Program-made: the position numbers and the translations under genes | Shown here: piece by piece, positions 8,775 to 17,409 of the stretch | Layout of the letters: each line of letters opens with the position of its first letter | How positions within the stretch are numbered: the first letter of the stretch is position 1 | Notes under the pieces: generated by a model | The model's input: the letters and a program-made list of their open reading frames with translations, nothing else | The model's database searches: none | Told to the model about the DNA's origin: nothing | NCBI GenBank assembly: GCA_902543295.1 | Contig: CACBXW010000002.1 | Location: forward strand, 1 to 55,000 | DNA from: an uncultured Pelagibacteraceae bacterium | GTDB lineage: Bacteria > Pseudomonadota > Alphaproteobacteria > Pelagibacterales > Pelagibacteraceae | Direction of reading: 5' to 3' | Length of the DNA: 55,000 bases

Positions 8775-9781
8775 TTTTTTCTCTTTTTAATTTTATATAA
8801 ACTAGTTATTACTACTATATAAAAAAATAAATAACCTATTAGATACAAAAATTTATTGTCAATCGTATAATAAAGCAAAATCGTTGAAATTATATATATA
8901 AATATTAGCAAAAAAGATGTGTTTTTAGAAAAATATCTTAACATTAAATGATGTATATGATTTGTATCTGGTTTAAATGGATGATGTCCAGAAATTAGTC
9001 GAACAATAAACAGTCTAAACATATCTAAACCTGGAATACCCATAATTATGAAAATCTCTTCTGCATAAAAATTACTATTATAATTGTTTGATTTTATAAA
9101 TATGTATGAAATTAAAAAAGCTAACAATTGAATACCACTTTCGCCAAAATAAATTTTATTTTTAAAATTAAGATAAAGGTATAATAAAATTGGAATTATT
9201 AAATTTATAGAAAGATCTGGAAAACAGTTTTTTAAAATAAATATTGAAAATATAACTATGCAGTAAAAACCTGTCTGCAAGTTTATACCATCAAACATAT
9301 TTAAAGCGTTTACAAACAGTAAAATAGCCAAAATAGTAAAAAAATGTGAAAAAGTTTTGAGAACAACCACATTAGATAAGAATGAAAATTCTAATTCCTC
9401 AATTATTAATTTATTATCAATCAGTACAAAACATGTGACTAAGATTAATGAAATAGTTAGTTTCTGATTAGGAGAAAGTTTATATTTATCATCGTATAAT
9501 CCAAAGATATAAAAAAAGATTGAACCAAATATTAATGATATAATTTCTCTTGTACTTAAAAGACTTAAAGAATTATAATCTTGAATATTAAATAAATTTA
9601 AAATAAAAAATAATATCAAATTAATAAATAATATAGTTCCACCAAACAAATAGACTGGATGCTTTTGAAATTTCCTTTTGCCATCTGCAGTATCTGTTAT
9701 TTTGAAATAATTAGTTATTTTATTAAAAAAAATTAAAATCAATAGATTTAGAAAAATACTAATAATTATTAAATTTATCAT
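8771..9781 (-). CDS. Polytopic polyprenyl-phosphate phosphosugar transferase (WecA/MraY family)
   Basis: A 336-residue integral membrane enzyme with about 10-11 helices. Diagnostic motifs are all present: RKFQKHPVYLFGG (36-48), GLYDDK (94-99), NALNMFDG (158-165), YFGESG (211-216) and the carbohydrate-recognition HIHH (275-278). Family members move a HexNAc-1-phosphate from UDP to undecaprenyl phosphate. It lies directly before a second, unrelated initiating transferase (8214-8774, PglC type) with a 4-base overlap, so the locus encodes two initiation chemistries side by side. It overlaps the ligase gene upstream as ATGA. Membership is secure; the exact sugar is not. Confidence 0.93.
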   Translation of the reverse strand: MINLIIISIFLNLLILIFFNKITNYFKITDTADGKRKFQKHPVYLFGGTILFINLILFFILNLFNIQDYNSLSLLSTREIISLIFGSIFFYIFGLYDDKYKLSPNQKLTISLILVTCFVLIDNKLIIEELEFSFLSNVVVLKTFSHFFTILAILLFVNALNMFDGINLQTGFYCIVIFSIFILKNCFPDLSINLIIPILLYLYLNFKNKIYFGESGIQLLAFLISYIFIKSNNYNSNFYAEEIFIIMGIPGLDMFRLFIVRLISGHHPFKPDTNHIHHLMLRYFSKNTSFLLIFIYIISTILLYYTIDNKFLYLIGYLFFYIVVITSLYKIKKRKN

Positions 9782-11031
9782 TTATTCTTTTTTAGTTTTT
9801 CAAGGTAAATTAAATAACCAGCTGGCATAAATAATATTATTGATAACCAATTATTAAATAAGCTACCTGATGGAAGAAATGGAAAAAAATTAGCAAAATA
9901 AAATATATATATCAAATTTTTACATTGTTGAAATTCTTCTTGTTGTTTAATAAAGCTAATTATTATTAAGTTTAAAATCTTAAAAGATAATAGGATAAAA
10001 ATTATAAATATGATTATAAAGCCTAGAAAGCCGGTTTCAGACAACAATTGCATATAAATATTGTGTGGATGCGTAGTACATGCACCTGGATAAAGATGAT
10101 TTTCAGGTTCAGAACAGTATTTTCTAAAACTTTTTACACCATGACCGACTAACGGCTTTTCTTTAAACATTTTATAAGCAATTATGTAATGTCCCTCATA
10201 TGTTTTACTAAATATTTTAATTCTTTCATCTGGGCTGAATAATCCCATTTGAGAAATAACATTGTCATAAATTCTCTCTTTTAAAGCTGGTTTGAAAAAT
10301 ATTGAAATGGATGAAAGTGTTAATATTATGAAAAATGAAAACATGATTGTTTTTCTTAATTCACTACACGATAAAGTTATTAAAATTAGAGAAATTAGTA
10401 TTAATGCAAGTGAAGTTCTTTCGCCACTTATTAATGTGATATAAAAAGAACTAGCGATAAAAAAAATGATATATTTATTAGTTAATTTAAATTTAAGTCT
10501 CAATTTGCTAAAAATTAAAATTGATAACCCAAATGGAAAAAGTCTGGCAACATAACTTCCCAATACTTCATCATTACCAAACAAACTTGTTATTCTAAAA
10601 TTATTATCAATTTTCTTCCACCCAAGTAGATTTTTATCAAATACAAATTCAAAAGTTGAATCTAATAAAAGAATTATTATGATTGTTAAATATACAATTG
10701 CTAATTGTTTAATTACATATTGTTTTTTTGTAATTATTAAAAACACTCCTAAACTAAATAATCCAAATCGAATGTATGGAATAGATTTTTTTAGAGAGTA
10801 TAAATTATATTCTGATAATGCAGATGATATTAACAGTATAAAATAAAATAAAAGAAAAATTTTAAAATATATATTACTGAAAATTTTATAATCTTTATTA
10901 TAAAAACATGTAAAAATAAAAATCAGACTAATAATAACAACTGAAAGGTCTGAAAGGAAAGGACCAGTAATTAATAGAATTGGCAATATAAAATATAATA
11001 AATAACTAAAAGAGTTTAATTTGTTAATCAT
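9778..11031 (-). CDS. O-antigen ligase/polymerase family membrane protein (WaaL/Wzy)
   Basis: A 417-residue protein with about 11 hydrophobic segments and a large periplasmic loop (about 245-335). Before the loop it has SGERTSLALI (202-211), and near the loop's end HPHNIYMQLLSETGFLG (321-337). The latter is the hallmark of the Wzy_C/O-antigen ligase family, in which the loop His and Arg act on polyprenyl-diphosphate glycans. It may ligate the finished glycan to lipid A-core or another acceptor, or polymerise repeat units; sequence alone does not separate the two. It has ATGA overlaps on both sides within the initiation block. A second polymerase-like protein is encoded at 19562-20992. Confidence 0.87.
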   Translation of the reverse strand: MINKLNSFSYLLYFILPILLITGPFLSDLSVVIISLIFIFTCFYNKDYKIFSNIYFKIFLLFYFILLISSALSEYNLYSLKKSIPYIRFGLFSLGVFLIITKKQYVIKQLAIVYLTIIIILLLDSTFEFVFDKNLLGWKKIDNNFRITSLFGNDEVLGSYVARLFPFGLSILIFSKLRLKFKLTNKYIIFFIASSFYITLISGERTSLALILISLILITLSCSELRKTIMFSFFIILTLSSISIFFKPALKERIYDNVISQMGLFSPDERIKIFSKTYEGHYIIAYKMFKEKPLVGHGVKSFRKYCSEPENHLYPGACTTHPHNIYMQLLSETGFLGFIIIFIIFILLSFKILNLIIISFIKQQEEFQQCKNLIYIFYFANFFPFLPSGSLFNNWLSIILFMPAGYLIYLEKLKKNK

Positions 11032-11780
11032 TTAAATATATATTGTATGAATTTTAAAGGGAATCTTAAAAAAGTAATTAAAATATTTGAATAAAAGTTA
11101 TTTTTTTTTAAAGCATAATTTATTTCTTTAGATGAAATATAATAACTTTTTAAACTTTTATTACTTAATCCACCTGTACTCATAAATATATAACATCGAT
11201 TAATTAATTTAAAATTTAAATTATTTATTAATATGCATCTAACAAAATATTCGAAATCTCCTGCAATCATGAAATTTTCATCATATAAGCCAACTACATT
11301 AATTACTTTTCTTGAAAAAAATGTTGACAAATGAGGAGGAGAATATCCAAATCTCAAAAACCATGGTTTAAATAATTTAGATGGGTAATACCTGACAGTA
11401 TCATCTGCTAAGAAGTTTTTTTTAAATGCTACATCTGCAATGAGTAAATCGACTTTGTGATATTCAATGAAATAGTTAACAACATCATTAATCACTCTTT
11501 CATGAGCAAAAACATCGTTTCCATGTAATAGTGAAATAATATCACCCGTAGCAATTTTTAAACCTTTATTAATTGCATTATATATACCATCATCTTTTTC
11601 AGAAATTATTTTACTAATTTTATTACTATAACTTTTAATTATATCTAGTGTTTTGTCTGTCGATTCTCCGTCAATGACAATATATTCTATTTGGCTGTAA
11701 TTTTGAGATAAAACTGATTTAATTGTCCTCTCAATAGTTTGCTCACAATTATAACAAATTGTAATTATAGTTACCTTCAA
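11028..11780 (-). CDS. Glycosyltransferase family 2 (WcaE/WbbD-like)
   Basis: A 250-residue GT-A transferase with CYNCE (9-13), VIDGESTDKT (35-44), SEKDDGIYNAINKG (60-73) and LLHGND (84-89) in place of the usual DxD. The SEKDxGIYDAMNKG-type block is typical of WcaE/WbbD-like O-antigen enzymes. It starts with TTG at 11780, supported by a clear GAGGAG ribosome binding site 6 bases upstream inside the end of the carbamoyltransferase gene, and it overlaps the ligase gene by 4 bases. It likely adds a sugar to the lipid-linked repeat unit in the cytoplasm. The replacement of the first Asp of DxD by His is seen in some relatives and is not proof of inactivity. Confidence 0.88.
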   Translation of the reverse strand: MKVTIITICYNCEQTIERTIKSVLSQNYSQIEYIVIDGESTDKTLDIIKSYSNKISKIISEKDDGIYNAINKGLKIATGDIISLLHGNDVFAHERVINDVVNYFIEYHKVDLLIADVAFKKNFLADDTVRYYPSKLFKPWFLRFGYSPPHLSTFFSRKVINVVGLYDENFMIAGDFEYFVRCILINNLNFKLINRCYIFMSTGGLSNKSLKSYYISSKEINYALKKNNFYSNILITFLRFPLKFIQYIFK

Positions 11781-11782
11781 AT

Positions 11783-13519
11783 TTAGCTCCTCTTTATTAT
11801 CCAGTTCCCTAGAACCAAAACATCCATATTAGTTCTTAGGAAGCAATTTAATGCTTCTTGAGGTGTCCTCACAATTGGTTCATTTTCATTAAATGATGTA
11901 TTCAATAAAACTGGAACTGAGGTAAGTTCATTAAATTTACTAATCAAATCGTAGTATTTTTTATTTTCACTTTTTTTAACAGTTTGAAGTCTTCCAGTTC
12001 CATCTACATGTGTTATTGCAGGCAATATTGATCTTTTATCAGATCTTACTGGATAAACTTCAGACATATAAGGAACTTCCGAATTTATTTCAAACCATTC
12101 ATTTACGAAATCAACTAAAATTGATGGTGCAAAAGGTCTGAAGCTTTCTCTACGTTTAATTTTAATATTTAAAATATTTTTTATATCTGGATTTCTAGGG
12201 TCTGCTAAGATAGATCTATTTCCTAGGGCTCTAGGACCCCATTCCATTTTACCTTGAAACCATCCAACAATTAATGATTTTTGCAGAGAATTTGCTGTTT
12301 CTTCAATAATTTTTTCGTAAGTAATTTTTTGAATATGAAACTTTTCACTCAAAGAATTTTCTTTTAATATTGTTTCAATATTATCATCCGTATATTCATT
12401 ACCTAAAAATGAATATGTATTTTTATTTAAGATTTCTTTATTATTTTTTTTTATCAATGAGGCTGCTGACCCAATTGAACCACCAGCATCACCTGGATTA
12501 GGAGAAATATAAATATTTTTAAATTCAGTCTTTTCAAGTATTTTGCCATTTGCTACAGAATTCATTATACATCCCCCGGATAATGTAAGGTTATTAATTT
12601 TATATTTAGAGTATAACTTATTCAATAAACTAATAAAAATATCCTCATAAACTTCTTGAGCTGATCTTGCTATATCTTTATGGATTTGTTTAATTTCATC
12701 TGTTGCCAACCTTTCTTTTCCTAAAAGGTCTAAAAGTTTTTTTGAGTAAAGGTTATTATAGAATATTTGTCCGTTTTCTTGTTTATTTATTATATTTGAT
12801 TTATGATGAACAAAATATTTTAGATTTAATTTAAAACCATTATTGGTAATTTTTACAAGTTCAGAAATTTTATTTTTAAAAATAGGATTTCCATATGATG
12901 CTAAACCCATAACTTTATATTCATCACCATATTTTTTAAACCCTAAAAATTGAGTGATTGCCTGATAAAAAATTCCTAGAGAATGGGGAAAGAATATTCT
13001 TTGATCTATTTTAAACTCATCATTTTTATACAATCCCCAAGCAGAACTTGAAAAATCTCCAAAACCATCAAGTGATAAATTCACACATTCATTAAATTTG
13101 CTGAAAAAAAGTGAAGATGCAATATGTGACTCATGATGGTCAATATACTTTATGTTTCCATTAAATTTATTATTTGGGTCGATAGATTGTATTAATTTTT
13201 TTAAAGATGTTTTTTTTTTTAAGTTATTTAAGCTATTTAAAGTTAATATGATACTTCTTGGATTTTTTAAAACATAAAAAATTTTTCTATATAATGATTG
13301 ATACGGGTTAGAATTAATTGAGACAGTAGTTATATCTGATAAACTTATTTTGGCCTGCTCAATGCAAAAATTTATAGAATTTAATGGAAAGTTAGAAGTG
13401 TGCTTGACTCTAGTAAATCTCTCCTCCTCTGCAGCAGCTATGAGCTCATTATCTTTAAATATACATGCTGATGTATCAGAATGTAAAAAATTAAGTCCTA
13501 AAGTATATTTATCCCTCAT
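11783..13519 (-). CDS. NodU/TobZ-family carbamoyltransferase
   Basis: A 578-residue O-carbamoyltransferase. The N-terminal ASKHA/Kae1-like domain carries SDTSACIF (14-21), HHESH (128-132, metal/active-site histidines), SLDGFGD (about 149-155) and LSGGCIMNSVANG (313-325). The C-terminal YrdC-like domain begins with EWGPRALGNRSILADPR (426-442) followed by RRESFRPFAPS. NodU/TobZ enzymes make carbamoyl-adenylate from carbamoyl phosphate and ATP and move the carbamoyl group to a sugar hydroxyl. In this setting it would decorate a glycan residue. It overlaps the GT4 gene upstream by 11 bases. All family blocks are present at usual length (about 570-600), so I consider it intact. The acceptor sugar is unknown. 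Confidence 0.93.
   Translation of the reverse strand: MRDKYTLGLNFLHSDTSACIFKDNELIAAAEEERFTRVKHTSNFPLNSINFCIEQAKISLSDITTVSINSNPYQSLYRKIFYVLKNPRSIILTLNSLNNLKKKTSLKKLIQSIDPNNKFNGNIKYIDHHESHIASSLFFSKFNECVNLSLDGFGDFSSSAWGLYKNDEFKIDQRIFFPHSLGIFYQAITQFLGFKKYGDEYKVMGLASYGNPIFKNKISELVKITNNGFKLNLKYFVHHKSNIINKQENGQIFYNNLYSKKLLDLLGKERLATDEIKQIHKDIARSAQEVYEDIFISLLNKLYSKYKINNLTLSGGCIMNSVANGKILEKTEFKNIYISPNPGDAGGSIGSAASLIKKNNKEILNKNTYSFLGNEYTDDNIETILKENSLSEKFHIQKITYEKIIEETANSLQKSLIVGWFQGKMEWGPRALGNRSILADPRNPDIKNILNIKIKRRESFRPFAPSILVDFVNEWFEINSEVPYMSEVYPVRSDKRSILPAITHVDGTGRLQTVKKSENKKYYDLISKFNELTSVPVLLNTSFNENEPIVRTPQEALNCFLRTNMDVLVLGNWIIKRS
11787..11792 (-). promoter_or_regulatory. Ribosome binding site supporting a TTG start
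   Basis: GAGGAG on the minus strand, 6 bases before the TTG at 11778-11780. It lies within the last codons (Arg-Ser-stop) of the carbamoyltransferase gene. Strong Shine-Dalgarno matches are rare in this window, so this one decides the start of the GT2 gene. Confidence 0.7.
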
Positions 13520-14618
13520 TAAGATTTATCCATTTTTTTGAAATATGAGAACCGGTATAAATATCCTCATAAACTAATAATAAATCTTTAACACAATTTT
13601 CATTGTTGAAATACTTTTCTATTATATTTCTTGATATATTACCCATTTGATCAAAGTTGATTTTTTTTAAACCAATCAATTTTTTAGTAATATCATTTAC
13701 ATTGGTCTTAATAACAAATCCTGCTTTTTTTTCACCTACAATATTTAATCTACATTGTTCAGAAATTATAACTGGTAGATCAAGAGACATTGCTTCCTTT
13801 AAAGCTATGGAATCCGCTTCTTCATATGACGGCAATATAAATATTGCAGCAGTTTTTAGGTAATCTACTTTTTCTTTAACATTTTTAGGTGGTAATAATT
13901 TGACAAATTTATCTAATTTAGAATTAATGATAATTTTACTTATTTTTTTAATATATTGCTTTTCACCAGGACCCGTGATTTCAAAATAAAATTCTTTAAA
14001 AAATTCCCTTGGTAATTTTGAAATTGCTTTTAATAATATTTCAATTCCTTTTTTTTTGTGAATTCGACCAAAAAAAACAATTTTTTTGTTTATTTGTTTA
14101 TTTTTTTTTATAAAAGTTTTTTTAAATTTATTAAGATTTATTCCATTAGGAATTATAAATGAATATGGTAGTTTAAAGTTTTTTTTTGCTTCAATATATT
14201 CTTCTTTGGTTGAAAAAAAAATCGCATCTAATTTAATTACGAAATTATTGAGAAAAAAAATTGAGAATATTTTTTTTTTTAAATACTTTTCTTTAAGTGA
14301 CCAGCTATCAAAAGTTCCATGGGGAATTAAAATAGTTTTTTTACCTAAATTTCTTGCTAAATTTCCAATTATTATTGATTTTAAGTTCCAGGTATCATGA
14401 AAATGAAGAATATCAAATTTATTTATAAAAGAATATAATTTGTTCTTTTCTTTTTTAAAAAAAAATGATTTAAAAAAGTAAAAAAAATTTAAACTATTAA
14501 GTTTAAATACATATATATATTTATCTTTTTTGTTTAATTCGGAAACATAATTTCTGACTACCTCAGGTGGACCTCCCTGTTTTATAGATGATGAAAAAAT
14601 AATATTTAATATCTTCAT
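13509..14618 (-). CDS. Glycosyltransferase family 4
   Basis: A 369-residue GT-B transferase. The N-terminus has KQGGPPEVVRNYV (13-25), the mid-region ILIPHGTFDSWSL, the C-domain opening FFGRIHKKKGIEIL and the late motif SYEEADSIALKEAM (E-x7-E). The sequence resembles its neighbour at 14615-15649 in the same blocks (GGP near residue 15, HG/LG plus WSL plus YxKKK, FFGR/FSRIHKKKG), so the two look like tandem paralogues. It overlaps that gene by 4 bases (ATGA) and the carbamoyltransferase by 11. Role: sequential addition of related sugars in the cytoplasm (inference). Donor unknown. Confidence 0.88.
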   Translation of the reverse strand: MKILNIIFSSSIKQGGPPEVVRNYVSELNKKDKYIYVFKLNSLNFFYFFKSFFFKKEKNKLYSFINKFDILHFHDTWNLKSIIIGNLARNLGKKTILIPHGTFDSWSLKEKYLKKKIFSIFFLNNFVIKLDAIFFSTKEEYIEAKKNFKLPYSFIIPNGINLNKFKKTFIKKNKQINKKIVFFGRIHKKKGIEILLKAISKLPREFFKEFYFEITGPGEKQYIKKISKIIINSKLDKFVKLLPPKNVKEKVDYLKTAAIFILPSYEEADSIALKEAMSLDLPVIISEQCRLNIVGEKKAGFVIKTNVNDITKKLIGLKKINFDQMGNISRNIIEKYFNNENCVKDLLLVYEDIYTGSHISKKWINLNEG

Positions 14619-15649
14619 TCTATAATATCCTTATAAAAATTTATATAATTATGTATTAATTTTTTTATGTCAAAATTTTTCTCAACAAAAAGCCTACCAT
14701 TATCACCCATTCGTTTTATTTCGCTAATATTCATCTTAAAAATTTTTTTTAAATTTTCAGTAAGATTTTCCTCAGAAAAACTAAAAACTAACCCTGCATT
14801 TATAGAATTCAAAATATTCCATGGAGTCGAAGAAGTTGTAATTACAGGTATTCCAATAGATAAAGCTTCTAAAATAGACATACCAAAATTTTCACTTTGG
14901 CTAGGTAGAATAAATAAATTAGAGCTCAAAAAAATATTTTTTTTGTTTTCAAAATCATAGATGGGATTGTGCAATTTTATAGGAATTTTTATCTTTTTTT
15001 TTTCTATTTCTTGTCTAACTAAAGAAAAATACTTTTTATCAGATACTGGACCATAAATATTTAGTTCCCATCCGTCTGGGTCTAATTTACTCCAGCATTT
15101 TACTAATTCGAGTAAACCCTTTTTTTTATGTATTCTAGAAAAAAAAATAGCCTTCTTTACAATATTCTCTTGTTTTTTTATTGAATTTTCATAAATTTTT
15201 ATACCATGCCCAATTACTTTAATAGGTTTTCTTATTCCCAGATTGGTAAGGTTATTTTTTTCCATATCACTTGTGGCATGTAAAAAATCTGCATTATCTA
15301 TTATTTTTTTTTGATAAATGATCCACGCTAATTTTTTTTTGTAGTAACTTTGTTGCAATGACCATGGTTCTAATGCTCCCAATGGTGAAATAACTATTTT
15401 TTTTTTATTTTTTTTTGCTGCCAAAAAAGCTTTAATTTGGAACGGTCTCCATATTCCAAATATATGAACTATGTCAGTATTTTTAAATATTAAGTTATAA
15501 TCTCTTTTAAATTTAGCGAAAGAATTTGATGAATAAACTAAATCAACACTAATTCCATTCTTGTATAATTGATACGCTTGATCAGAAATTACTGTATATG
15601 GTCCTCCATATGATGGCGTATGATTATCAACTACGTAAGAAACTTTCAT
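14615..15649 (-). CDS. Glycosyltransferase family 4
   Basis: A 344-residue GT-B transferase with YGGPYTVISDQ at about 14-24, VISPLGALEPWSL in the N-domain, FFSRIHKKKGLLEL at the start of the C-domain and SQSENFGMSILEALSIGIP with an intact E-x7-E. The SPLGALEPWSL/RIHxKKG signature belongs to a GT4 subgroup common in marine polysaccharide islands. It is probably a paralogue of the neighbouring 13509-14618 gene. It follows the RfbB-like dehydratase by 3 bases, suggesting a 6-deoxyhexose-related donor, although that link is only positional. Confidence 0.88.
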   Translation of the reverse strand: MKVSYVVDNHTPSYGGPYTVISDQAYQLYKNGISVDLVYSSNSFAKFKRDYNLIFKNTDIVHIFGIWRPFQIKAFLAAKKNKKKIVISPLGALEPWSLQQSYYKKKLAWIIYQKKIIDNADFLHATSDMEKNNLTNLGIRKPIKVIGHGIKIYENSIKKQENIVKKAIFFSRIHKKKGLLELVKCWSKLDPDGWELNIYGPVSDKKYFSLVRQEIEKKKIKIPIKLHNPIYDFENKKNIFLSSNLFILPSQSENFGMSILEALSIGIPVITTSSTPWNILNSINAGLVFSFSEENLTENLKKIFKMNISEIKRMGDNGRLFVEKNFDIKKLIHNYINFYKDIIE

Positions 15650-15652
15650 TAA

Positions 15653-16609
15653 CTATCTTTTTTTATAAATATTGATATTTTTTTTATACCAATCATTTAT
15701 TTCGATAATCTTATCCTCTAATCTAAACTTAGGTTTCCATTTCAACTTTTTTAATTTGCTATAATTAATGCTATATCTGAAATCATTAAATGGCCTATCT
15801 TTTACGTGATAAGAATATTTTTTAAAATCAAGATTATTTATTTCGGATATAAGTTTAACGACATCTTTATTTCTATATTCAAAAGGTGAACCTATATTAT
15901 AAATTTGGTGTATTTTACCAAGTTTTATAATTTTTTCAATTCCAGAACAAAAATCATCTATAAACAAAAATGATCTTTTCTGATTTCCATTACCATGTAT
16001 TGGAAATTTTTTTCTTTTTATAAATGTCCAGCAGCATCCTGGTATTAGTTTTTCTGGATGTTGCCTAGTACCAAATATATTATTTGCTCTAACAATTATC
16101 ACTGGAATATTGTAAGAATGAATATATCCATTTATAATCATTTCTGCTGCAGCTTTTGAACTAGAATAAGGATTTGATGGATTAAATGGAGAGTTTTCTT
16201 TGAAACTTGCATTATAAATTTCTCCATAAACTTCGTCAGTACTAACGTGAATAATTTTTTTTACATTATTTTGTTTTGCAGCCTCTAAAACATTTTTTGT
16301 TCCCAAAACATTTGTCATGATAAAATTATCTTTTAAGTTATATGAATTATCAACATGGCTTTCGGCTGCAACATGTAAAATTAAATCGACATTTTTTGTA
16401 TAATTGTTTAAATTTTTAAAATTCAAAATATCATCTTTTATAAATTTAACTCTTTTATGAGATAATATATTGCTAATATATTTTTTTTTAGCAGCATAGG
16501 TTATCTTATCTAAAATTAAGATTTGAGATTTTTTATATTTTTTAAAAATAAATTCTGATAGATGTGAACCAATAAAACCACATCCTCCTGTAATTAATAT
16601 TTTATTCAT
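15653..16609 (-). CDS. rfbB: dTDP-glucose 4,6-dehydratase-like extended SDR
   Basis: A 318-residue extended SDR with GGCGFIGSH (8-16), HVAAESHVDNS (about 79-89), STDEVYGE (123-130), Y148-SSS-K152 and NNIFGTRQHPEKLIP. The AAESHVD, STDEVYG and QxPEKLIP blocks together define RfbB-type dTDP-glucose 4,6-dehydratases, which make the 4-keto-6-deoxy intermediate of rhamnose, fucosamine, quinovosamine and others. The protein is slightly shorter than E. coli RfbB (about 355). No rfbA, rfbC or rfbD of standard form is adjacent; an SDR of odd sequence (16606-17409) follows with a 4-base overlap and may use the product. A related dehydratase acting on another nucleotide sugar is the main alternative. Confidence 0.82.
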   Translation of the reverse strand: MNKILITGGCGFIGSHLSEFIFKKYKKSQILILDKITYAAKKKYISNILSHKRVKFIKDDILNFKNLNNYTKNVDLILHVAAESHVDNSYNLKDNFIMTNVLGTKNVLEAAKQNNVKKIIHVSTDEVYGEIYNASFKENSPFNPSNPYSSSKAAAEMIINGYIHSYNIPVIIVRANNIFGTRQHPEKLIPGCCWTFIKRKKFPIHGNGNQKRSFLFIDDFCSGIEKIIKLGKIHQIYNIGSPFEYRNKDVVKLISEINNLDFKKYSYHVKDRPFNDFRYSINYSKLKKLKWKPKFRLEDKIIEINDWYKKNINIYKKR

Positions 16610-17409
16610 TTGATGTTTTTTCCTAAATTTTTACAATATTTTAAAATATATTTTTTTGATATAGAAATTTTAATCTTATTTTTTAATTTTTTATTGCTTA
16701 AAAAATAATTTTCGTATTTATTAATATTTTTATAAAACACTTTACCACTTCCAAATCCAGTAATAATACTGTCTAGAACTTCTTTTATAGTTATTGGTAT
16801 ACCTGATGAAATATTGAATATACCTTTTTCATTTTTTATTATTAATCTATCAATACAGTTTGATAAGAATTCAATTGTAATAAAATCTTTTTGACTAGTA
16901 GGGCTAAGATCAAAATTTAATTTATTCTTATATTTTAAACTTCTAAGGATTCTAGACGAAAATAAATCTCTTTTAGAAGTATCAAGTAATAATATGGTTG
17001 CAATCCTTAAAATTAGAAAATTTTGTTTCAACATTTTTGACACCATAATTTCAATTTTTCTTTTATTTTTGCCATATATATTACTTATGTTTTTAATTTT
17101 TGTTTTTTCAGACAAGGGTGATTTAACTTTATTAGAATAAACTAATCTAGTTGAAGGGATTATGTAAATTGTTTTTGAATTTTTTATTTTATTGCAAATA
17201 TATCTATCTAATTGACTTTTAAAGTTTTTATCAGATGTTTTAATTTTGGGATTTAAAGAGAAATTAATTATATGCGAATAATTTTGAAGATTTAACTTTG
17301 GGAGAGAGCTTCTATTTACAAGATAAGTATTGTTCAATTTAGTATACCTTAGATAATTTATCGCTAATAGACTTTTTTTTCCAATAATAAGAACTTTAGG
17401 CTTTGTCAT
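16606..17409 (-). CDS. Divergent SDR (RmlD/epimerase-like) with weak cofactor motif
   Basis: A 267-residue protein. It opens with a Rossmann-like strand, PKVLIIGKKSLLAINYL, but the usual GxxGxxG is reduced to GKKSLLA. Downstream, IIPSTRLVYSN aligns with the SDR 'STxxVYG' strand, and Y-GKN-K (in NIYGKNKRKIEIM) keeps the catalytic Tyr and Lys. A late GIFNISSGIPITIKEVL matches the substrate-side region of epimerases and reductases. It could be a 4-ketosugar reductase for the neighbouring RfbB-like product. I place the start at the ATG at 17409, overlapping the preceding stop by 14 bases, because it begins right at beta-1; an ATG at 17433 would add eight residues. Confidence 0.65.
   Translation of the reverse strand: MTKPKVLIIGKKSLLAINYLRYTKLNNTYLVNRSSLPKLNLQNYSHIINFSLNPKIKTSDKNFKSQLDRYICNKIKNSKTIYIIPSTRLVYSNKVKSPLSEKTKIKNISNIYGKNKRKIEIMVSKMLKQNFLILRIATILLLDTSKRDLFSSRILRSLKYKNKLNFDLSPTSQKDFITIEFLSNCIDRLIIKNEKGIFNISSGIPITIKEVLDSIITGFGSGKVFYKNINKYENYFLSNKKLKNKIKISISKKYILKYCKNLGKNIK

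Noticed and set aside
14086..14400. Plus-strand frame of about 104 codons within the GT4 gene
   Set aside because: Opposite conserved GT4 motifs, no start context and no recognisable domain.
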